Source: an uncultured Oscillospiraceae bacterium (lineage in GTDB: Bacteria; Bacillota; Clostridia; Oscillospirales; Ruminococcaceae). Taken from it: DNA of 15,684 nt. Below are positions 10,737 to 15,684 of the stretch, piece after piece (the stretch's first letter is position 1; every line of letters starts with the position of its first letter). The position numbers and the translations under genes were made by a program. The stretch covers positions 1 through 15,684 of the forward strand of contig CAJUHS010000037.1 of assembly GCA_910586535.1 (NCBI GenBank), in the 5' to 3' direction. Under the pieces are notes generated by a model. That model worked only from the letters and a program-made list of their open reading frames with translations, was not told the DNA's origin and did not search any database.

Positions 10737-10748
10737 CGTGGTTTGTAA

Positions 10749-10824
10749 TGGTGGAGCATAGGGGACTTGAACCCCTGACCCCCACACTGCCAGTGTGGTG
10801 CGCTCCCAACTGCGCTAATGCCCC
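10749..10824 (-). tRNA. tRNA-Ala (anticodon GGC)
   Basis: A 76-base cloverleaf on the minus strand. The acceptor GGGGCAT pairs with ATGCTCC. The D-stem is GCGC/GCGC, the anticodon stem CCACA/TGTGG has the loop CTGGCAG (anticodon GGC), and the T-arm is AGGGG-TTCAAGT-CCCCT. The discriminator A and the CCA end are encoded. A perfect promoter lies 18 bases upstream. Its 3' end faces the integrase gene, the usual orientation for a tRNA used as integration target. Confidence 0.97.
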
Positions 10825-10841
10825 GAACATATAACATTAAT

Positions 10842-10870
10842 ATTATATCATATAAAAACAAATATGTCAA
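10842..10870 (-). promoter_or_regulatory. promoter of tRNA-Ala
   Basis: TTGACA (10870-10865), 17-bp spacer, TATAAT (10847-10842) on the minus strand; predicted start about ten bases before the mature tRNA. Confidence 0.8.
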
Positions 10871-10924
10871 GAGTTAAATAAAAAAAGATTCGGACGTTGC
10901 ACTACGCAAAAATATGAGCGCACA

Positions 10925-10953
10925 TTGACACATACCGAATTTTGCTGTATAAT
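10925..10953 (+). promoter_or_regulatory. promoter of the DUF815 ATPase gene
   Basis: TTGACA (10925-10930), 17-bp spacer, TATAAT (10948-10953), about 30 bases before the coding start. Confidence 0.8.
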
Positions 10954-10988
10954 TGATTTAATATTTTAAAGGAAAGAAATGATCCCAA

Positions 10989-12155
10989 ATGCTTAATGAA
11001 TATGCCGAAAAATTACAGTCCCTTGCGGTTTTCAGAGGGATACTCAAGGAAAAGACGACAGCGAAGCTGCTGAAATTCCTCATCTCTCCAACCTCCGGAA
11101 GCTACGGAGATTTCGTATCAGGACTATACGAACACGGTGATTCTCTTACGGATTTCCTCACAGAAATCGTTACGGAGGACGAAAATCCGTACATAAAGCG
11201 AATTTCGGAATGCAGAGAGATACCCGTAAAAATAGACGAAGCAGTGCGCAAAGAGCTTGCTTTCCTGCAGGAGCTATCACAGCTTACATCCGAGGAGGCA
11301 TGGACTGCGGTAGGAGAGGGAGCGCCATTTGCCCGCTGGAGCGTTCATGAGGCGGACTTTCTGGAAACGTACCGCGAAAGAGTATCCGCGCTGCATACGC
11401 GGGGCTTCGGTATATTTGCTAAATATCACGCTTTTTCCTTTAAGGACGGATGCATCGTCCCCATAAAAAATCCCGACGGTCAAAAGCTTTCGCAGCTTAC
11501 CGGGTACGAGCTTGAACGTGAAAAGGTTATCGCAAATACAATGGCTCTGCTCAGGGACAAGCCCGCCCAGAACGTGCTTTTGTACGGCGACGCGGGTACC
11601 GGAAAGTCCTCCACGGTAAAGGCGATAGTGAACGAGTACAAGGACGCAGGTCTGCGGCTCATAGAGCTTACAAAAGCCCAGCTCGGTGAGCTTCCCGCGG
11701 TAACGAAGAAGATAGCCGCAAATCCGCTTAAATTTATTATTTTCATAGACGATATATCCTTTTCCGCTGACGACGACAATTTCAGCGCGCTGAAAGCCGT
11801 TCTGGAGGGCGGCGCGGCGGCTAAGACCTCAAACACGGCTATCTACTGCACCAGCAACCGCCGTCACCTTGTCAGGGAAACCTTTTCAAGCCGTCAGGGG
11901 GACGAGATCCACGCCTCCGATACCCGCGAGGAACAGATTTCCCTGTCGGAACGCTTCGGGTTAAAGGTGGCGTTTCTTAAACCGAATAAGGATACCTATT
12001 TACAGATCGTGGAAAAGCTTGCCTTGGAGTACGGCGTAGCAGTCACACCCGACCTGCTTACCCGCGCGGAGGCTTACGCCCTGCGCCGAAGCGGACGTTC
12101 GGGCAGAGCGGCTCGGCACTTCATAGAGCTTGAAGCGGGGCGGACAAACGTCTGA
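10989..12155 (+). CDS. DUF815-family AAA-type ATPase
   Basis: 388 aa. An N-terminal helical region (1-170) precedes the ATPase core. Walker A is GDAGTGKSS (200-208), Walker B is FIIFIDD (249-255), and a sensor-like YCTSNRRHLV follows. The C-terminal helical lid ends RRSGRSGRAARHFIE. This order fits the DUF815 ATPases, widespread in Clostridia and also found in proteobacteria; their substrate is not established. ATG 10989 follows AAAGGAAAG by about a dozen bases; an ATG at 10979 opens only a five-codon frame. The gene has its own consensus promoter and is convergent with the XRE gene at 12170. It belongs to the chromosome, outside the element. Confidence 0.92.
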   Translation: MLNEYAEKLQSLAVFRGILKEKTTAKLLKFLISPTSGSYGDFVSGLYEHGDSLTDFLTEIVTEDENPYIKRISECREIPVKIDEAVRKELAFLQELSQLTSEEAWTAVGEGAPFARWSVHEADFLETYRERVSALHTRGFGIFAKYHAFSFKDGCIVPIKNPDGQKLSQLTGYELEREKVIANTMALLRDKPAQNVLLYGDAGTGKSSTVKAIVNEYKDAGLRLIELTKAQLGELPAVTKKIAANPLKFIIFIDDISFSADDDNFSALKAVLEGGAAAKTSNTAIYCTSNRRHLVRETFSSRQGDEIHASDTREEQISLSERFGLKVAFLKPNKDTYLQIVEKLALEYGVAVTPDLLTRAEAYALRRSGRSGRAARHFIELEAGRTNV

Positions 12156-12164
12156 AAAGCAATC

Positions 12165-12184
12165 GCAGGTCAGTCCTGCTTTTT
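12165..12184. terminator. weak bidirectional terminator between convergent genes
   Basis: GCAGG (12165-12169) and CCTGC (12175-12179) form a 5-bp stem followed by five T (12180-12184) on the plus strand. It overlaps the stop codon of the minus-strand XRE gene. Confidence 0.45.
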
Positions 12185-12631
12185 CTTTCTGTTTTTCCAG
12201 AGCGCTGCAAGAATATCTTTCAGTACAAGAAAAGCGTCCAGCTCGTCATATCCGTATTTTTTCCTCAGATTATCCAATAGTCTGCTTAACTCTGTATTAT
12301 AGTATTCGGTTTCAACCTCCTTCCGATATCTTACAAGCACCGGATATTTTTTGCCCCAAACCTTTGTCCGGTTAATTTTATCTGTCGTTTCACCGCTTGT
12401 CCTGTCAATAACCTCCTGTATTTCTTTTACGTCAATATCAAATTCTATAAGTTCGTCAAGGGACAGGCCGTATAGAACGGCAAGCCTTTTGGACTGCCTT
12501 ATATCGGGCAGAGTTTCGTCGGTCTCCCACTTTGATATGGTCTGTCTGCTCACGCCAAGCTTTTCGGCTACGGCTTCTTGCGACAGACCTTTGTTTTTTC
12601 TTGCGTTAAATAAGCTGTTCCCCAGATTTAT
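12170..12631 (-). CDS. XRE-family regulator with apparent ATA start
   Basis: About 153 aa if it begins at the ATA codon 12631-12629. Residues 2-60 give a full HTH: NLGNSLFNARKNKGLSQEAV, then AEKLGVSRQTISKWETDETL and RLAVLYGLSLDEL. The C-terminal 80 residues are a charged helical region (YPVLVRYRKEVETEYYNTEL) of unknown role. The frame has no ATG, GTG or TTG before the HTH: a TGA stop lies at 12640-12638 and the first usual start would be GTG 12553, inside the recognition helix. AAAGGA (12646-12641) lies nine bases before the ATA, the spacing expected for a start there. So either AUA initiates, or the start codon has mutated (ATG to ATA), or a frameshift joins ATG 12641 to this frame. It lies between the DUF815 gene and recA with no visible functional link. 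Confidence 0.65.
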   Translation of the reverse strand: MNLGNSLFNARKNKGLSQEAVAEKLGVSRQTISKWETDETLPDIRQSKRLAVLYGLSLDELIEFDIDVKEIQEVIDRTSGETTDKINRTKVWGKKYPVLVRYRKEVETEYYNTELSRLLDNLRKKYGYDELDAFLVLKDILAALWKNRKKKQD

Positions 12632-12780
12632 TATTTTTCATCCTTTGTTTGATGTGTCTTTAGTATAGCACTTACCCACAGAAAAAGCTATCAATTATAC
12701 CGTACAATTTTGCACGTTTTCTGTACAGCATAACGCGGCAAGGGCCGATAAAAATATTTGTGAAATTTTCTCCCTAACTA

Positions 12781-12809
12781 TTGACGTTTTCGGGTAAAAA
12801 TGTTACAAT
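12781..12809 (+). promoter_or_regulatory. recA promoter
   Basis: TTGACG (12781-12786), 17-bp spacer, TACAAT (12804-12809), with the recA start 36 bases downstream. Confidence 0.7.
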
Positions 12810-12810
12810 A

Positions 12811-12824
12811 AGAAAAAATGTTCG
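12811..12824. promoter_or_regulatory. possible LexA (SOS) box
   Basis: AGAAAAAATGTTCG matches 11 of 14 positions of the Gram-positive LexA pattern CGAACATATGTTCG and lies directly after the -10 box, where LexA would block recA. One half-site is degenerate. Confidence 0.4.
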
Positions 12825-12844
12825 ATTTTTAACGGAGGTATAAT

Positions 12845-14080
12845 ATGGCAGAGAAGAAGAAAGCCGAAAAAAAAGAAGCGGTCGTCAAGCTCACAAGCGC
12901 GGACGAAAAGAAAAAGGCTCTCGAAGCGGCGATAGCGCATATTGAAAAGCAGTACGGCAAGGGCGCGGTAATGAAGCTGGGTCAGGCTGCCGACTTTAAC
13001 GTTGACTCGATACCCACTGGCTCCATGACCTTGGATATGGCTCTGGGAATAGGCGGAGTACCCCGCGGAAGGATCGTGGAGGTGTACGGTCCCGAAAGCT
13101 CCGGTAAAACAACGGTGGCTTTGCAGATAGTCGCGGAAGCACAGAAAATCGGCGGCGAGGTAGCCTTTATCGACGTGGAGCACGCTCTCGACCCTGTCTA
13201 CGCAAAGGCGCTTGGCGTTGACATTGACAATATGCTTGTTTCCCAGCCCGACAGCGGCGAGCAGGCTCTTGAAATAGCCGAGGCTCTGGTGCGTTCGGGC
13301 GCGCTGGACGTTATCGTTCTGGACTCGGTAGCCGCCATGGTAACAAAGGCCGAGATAGACGGTGAAATGGGCGATACCCATGTGGGACAGCTTGCGAGGC
13401 TTATGTCCCAGGCGATGAGAAAGCTCACGTCGGTAATTTCCAAGTCTAACTGCGTAGCTATCTTTATCAATCAGGTACGCGAAAAAATAGGCGTAGTCTA
13501 CGGAAATCCCGAAACCACTCCCGGCGGAAGAGCGCTGAAATTCTACAGCTCGGTGCGTATCGAGGTACGCAAGGGCGAGGCTATCAAGAACGGCTCCGAC
13601 GTGATAGGCAGCCGCACCAAGTGCAAGGTGGTAAAAAACAAGGTCTCCCCGCCGTTTAAGGAGTGCGAGTTCGATCTTTACTTCGGCAAGGGAATTTCCC
13701 GCGAGGGCGAGGTGGTCGATCTTGCGGTAGACCTGGGCATTATCAAAAAGAGCGGCGCGTGGTTCTCCTACGAGGACGGCAAAATAGGTCAGGGACGCGA
13801 AAATACCAAGGAATGGCTGAAAAACAATCCCGATAAGATGAAAGAGATCGAGGAAAAGATAAAGGAAAAGGCAAGCGAAGTGGTACTGGTATCCAAAAAG
13901 AGCAAAAAAGCCGCCGCTCTTGAGGAAGCAGCCGCAGAAGCTGCTGCAGAGGCTGCCGGAGAAGCTGTTTCCGCAGAAAACACGGACGTTCCCGAAGCTG
14001 CGGACATACCCGAAAAGCCCCATGTCAACGTTATTATAGACGCTGACGACGATTTTGAAGAATTTACACCTGTCAAATAA
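12845..14080 (+). CDS. recA: recombinase RecA
   Basis: A 411-aa RecA: ATP-dependent strand exchange in recombinational repair and co-protease for LexA and phage repressors. Walker A is GPESSGKTT (82-90). The family signatures VAFIDVEHALDPVYAKALGV, the loop ALKFYSSVRIEVRK and INQVREKIGVVYGNPETTPG are all present. An extra lysine-rich N-terminus (MAEKKKAEKKEAVVK) and a long Ala/Glu-rich tail ending in DDDFEEFTPVK make it about 60 residues longer than E. coli RecA; such tails occur in Clostridial RecAs and resemble the regulatory acidic tail. ATG 12845 has GGAGG seven bases upstream. recX follows after two bases, so both probably share the promoter at 12781. Confidence 0.98.
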   Translation: MAEKKKAEKKEAVVKLTSADEKKKALEAAIAHIEKQYGKGAVMKLGQAADFNVDSIPTGSMTLDMALGIGGVPRGRIVEVYGPESSGKTTVALQIVAEAQKIGGEVAFIDVEHALDPVYAKALGVDIDNMLVSQPDSGEQALEIAEALVRSGALDVIVLDSVAAMVTKAEIDGEMGDTHVGQLARLMSQAMRKLTSVISKSNCVAIFINQVREKIGVVYGNPETTPGGRALKFYSSVRIEVRKGEAIKNGSDVIGSRTKCKVVKNKVSPPFKECEFDLYFGKGISREGEVVDLAVDLGIIKKSGAWFSYEDGKIGQGRENTKEWLKNNPDKMKEIEEKIKEKASEVVLVSKKSKKAAALEEAAAEAAAEAAGEAVSAENTDVPEAADIPEKPHVNVIIDADDDFEEFTPVK

Positions 14081-14082
14081 TC

Positions 14083-14706
14083 ATGAGGATAACAGAAATT
14101 TCCGCCTACAAGGGCAGTACAATGCGCGTGATTTTTGACACGGACGAGCGTATCTACATACATGAAAAAATACTTGCGGAATATCACCTGAAAGAGGGAA
14201 TGAACGTCCCCGCCGAGGCTGTTGAGGAAATGGTTTCGGCGAACGGCTACCGCAGGGCAAGGGAGCGGGCCTTATATCTTTTGGACGTGAGGGATTACGG
14301 CTTTGTGGAGCTGTATCAAAAGCTGGAAAAGAATTACTCCGGGGACATATGCCTAAAGGTATGCAAAGAGCTTGCGGGACTGCGGCTGATAGACGACAGG
14401 CGGTATGCGGAATCGTTGGCTCGGCAGCTTTTTGAGGTGAAGCGGGTCGGTATGTTTAAGGCGAAGCAGGAGCTGAAGCTCAGGGGTCTGTCAGACAGCA
14501 TTATAGAGGAAGCGGTCGAGCCTTACGCAGACGAGGAGGACTCTTTTGCCCGTCTGGAGGAGCTTGTGGAGCGGAAGTACGAGCGTTACCTCACCGACGA
14601 AAAGGGCGTGAAAAAGGTAAAAAACGCCCTTTTGCGGCAGGGATACCGTTATGCCGAAATAAATGCGGTGCTCGATCTGTACGATCTGGATTTTGAGGAG
14701 GAGTAA
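14083..14706 (+). CDS. recX: regulatory protein RecX
   Basis: A 207-aa modulator of RecA filaments. It has the typical tandem three-helix repeats: ARERALYLLDVRDYGFVELY for the first, CKELAGLRLIDDRRYAESLA with RQLFEVKRVGMFKAKQELKL for the second, and VKKVKNALLRQGYRYAEINA for the third. The N-terminal SAYKGSTMRVIFDTDERIYI strand region is common in Firmicutes RecX. The gene starts two bases after the recA stop without a strong ribosome site, so translation is probably coupled to recA. Direct recA-recX linkage is the most common arrangement in bacteria. Confidence 0.93.
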   Translation: MRITEISAYKGSTMRVIFDTDERIYIHEKILAEYHLKEGMNVPAEAVEEMVSANGYRRARERALYLLDVRDYGFVELYQKLEKNYSGDICLKVCKELAGLRLIDDRRYAESLARQLFEVKRVGMFKAKQELKLRGLSDSIIEEAVEPYADEEDSFARLEELVERKYERYLTDEKGVKKVKNALLRQGYRYAEINAVLDLYDLDFEEE

Positions 14707-14713
14707 GCGTTCG

Positions 14714-15493
14714 GTGGAGTACTATATCATTGACGCTTTTGCGGAAGATATTTTCGGAGGAAATCCGGCGGGTGTGTGCGTTTCCGAAAAGGAACTTCCG
14801 GCTGAATTAATGCAAAAGATTGCTTCTGAAAATAATCTTCCCGAGACTGCTTTTCTTGTCAAATGCGGGGAAAAATACTGTCTGAGGTGGTTCACGCCGC
14901 TGTTTGAGATAGACCTCTGCGGTCATGCAACTCTTGCGGCGGCGTTTGTTGTAATGAATTTCGTTGAACCTGATTTAAACGTAGTTTGCTTCAATACGGC
15001 AAGCGGCGAACTTTCGGTGAGCCGCAGCGGCGGGCTTTACGAAATGCGTTTTCCGGAAAGAGTTCCGGAAAAAATTGAAGCAACTTCCGAAATCATCGAA
15101 GCGTTGGGAATCGTTCCAAACGAGGTTTATTCGGAACGGGACTTGTTTGCCGTTCTGGAAAGCGAAAAAGAGGTACGGAGTTTTGTTCCGAATTACAAAA
15201 AGCTTGAAAAGCTTAACAAATGGCTTGGGATTTCCGTTTCCGCAAAGGGCGAAAAAGCGGATTTTGTATCGAGATTTTTCTGTCCCGAATTAAAATCGGA
15301 AGACCCGGTAACAGGCTCGGCGCACTGCAGTCTTGTACCAATTTGGGAAGAAAAGCTGGGTAAAACCGTTCTTGAAGCGGAACAGCTTTCCGAACGGGGC
15401 GGCAAACTTAACTGCAAACATGAGGACGGTTTTGTCATAATTTCCGGAAAAGCGGTTTTGTACCTTAAGGGTGAAATTTTTCTTTTGAAATAA
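14714..15493 (+). CDS. PhzF-family isomerase/epimerase-like protein
   Basis: A 259-aa protein of the PhzF/diaminopimelate-epimerase fold. The N-terminal YYIIDAFAEDIFGGNPAGVC is the family signature. NNLPETAF holds the presumed catalytic Glu (E44). FTPLFEIDLCGHATLAAAF and, near residue 200, DPVTGSAHCSLVP are the other conserved blocks. The reaction of most members is unknown; PhzF itself isomerises a phenazine precursor, and no phenazine genes are nearby. I chose GTG 14714: the run GAGGAG at 14696-14701 is about ten bases upstream and the N-terminus then aligns with the family; the longer frame from 14663 only overlaps recX. It begins seven bases after the recX stop, so it may be transcribed with recA-recX. 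Confidence 0.9.
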   Translation: MEYYIIDAFAEDIFGGNPAGVCVSEKELPAELMQKIASENNLPETAFLVKCGEKYCLRWFTPLFEIDLCGHATLAAAFVVMNFVEPDLNVVCFNTASGELSVSRSGGLYEMRFPERVPEKIEATSEIIEALGIVPNEVYSERDLFAVLESEKEVRSFVPNYKKLEKLNKWLGISVSAKGEKADFVSRFFCPELKSEDPVTGSAHCSLVPIWEEKLGKTVLEAEQLSERGGKLNCKHEDGFVIISGKAVLYLKGEIFLLK

Positions 15494-15630
15494 GCAGTGT
15501 ATAAAAATAAATAATTAATATTTACATTTGAATAAGACATAATAAGATAAATGGGTGTACTGTTTGTACGCCGTGCTGAAATGGTGTCTTACCGAATAAA
15601 ACGCTTAAGCATTGTCCTTTGAAAGCAATA

Positions 15631-15658
15631 AAAGACCGCCCCGATAGGAGCGGTCTTT
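15631..15658. terminator. bidirectional terminator-like hairpin
   Basis: AAAGACCGC (15631-15639) and GCGGTCTTT (15650-15658) form a perfect 9-bp stem with a 10-base loop; a T-rich tail (TTTTATTG) follows on the minus strand. The 135 bases before it (15494-15630) contain nothing recognisable. Confidence 0.6.
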
Positions 15659-15684
15659 AAAAATCGTATGAGCAGGAAATGTGC

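Noticed and set aside
12803..14023. 406-aa open frame antisense to recA
   Set aside because: It is a shadow of recA codon structure, has no ribosome site and gives a low-complexity sequence; recA is certain.
1..15684. CRISPR array, rRNA, insertion sequence or known riboswitch
   Set aside because: No regularly spaced repeats, rRNA-like sequence, DDE transposase or recognisable aptamer core was seen.

Overview
The window suggests a low-to-mid-GC Clostridia (Firmicutes) chromosome, probably of the gut Oscillospirales/Ruminococcus kind. This rests on gene content (a recA-recX block, a DUF815 ATPase, KilA-N, HIRAN and YafQ genes), AGGAGG-type ribosome sites and near-consensus TTGACA-N17-TATAAT promoters. 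Genus is not decided by the sequence.

Bases 1 to about 10,740 are an integrated mobile element; its left end lies outside the window. On the right it ends with a tyrosine recombinase gene (9384-10611) facing the 3' end of a tRNA-Ala(GGC) gene (10749-10824, minus). From left to right it holds: an XRE repressor and an ImmA/IrrE-type metallopeptidase; a 520-base noncoding stretch full of palindromes; a minus-strand group with a KilA-N protein, an unknown protein and a YafQ-type toxin-antitoxin operon; plus-strand HIRAN and unknown genes; a minus-strand replication operon (two small HTH/Xis-like regulators, two unknown genes, an HUH rolling-circle Rep, an unknown coiled-coil protein and a KGG/small-terminase-like protein); and a divergent XRE repressor-integrase pair. 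No capsid, tail, relaxase or coupling-protein gene is visible, so it looks like an integrated rolling-circle replicon or phage satellite rather than a full prophage or ICE. The integrase has a one-base insertion at 10285-10287 and is probably dead.

Bases 10,750 to the end are ordinary chromosome: tRNA-Ala, a DUF815 AAA-type ATPase, a convergent XRE regulator without a normal start codon, recA, recX and a PhzF-family protein.

The most unusual content is noncoding. (1) A 10-mer, GGAGCRGGTC, occurs nine times exactly between 447 and 7450 and never in the flanking chromosome; inverted pairs of it sit in most intergenic gaps of the element. (2) Promoter-plus-terminator units too short to code lie in intergenic gaps. 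The clearest is a plus-strand RNA of about 78 nt (about 7642-7719), antisense to the leader of the rep operon. That leader has four segments arranged so that 1 pairs with 3 and 2 pairs with 4, next to the Shine-Dalgarno. This resembles antisense-RNA/pseudoknot copy control of plasmids. A second unit of the same layout lies at 4374-4477. (3) The divergent switch at 8543-8653 has two face-to-face consensus promoters overlaid by dyads of TTGTTGA half-sites with identical 13-bp spacers.
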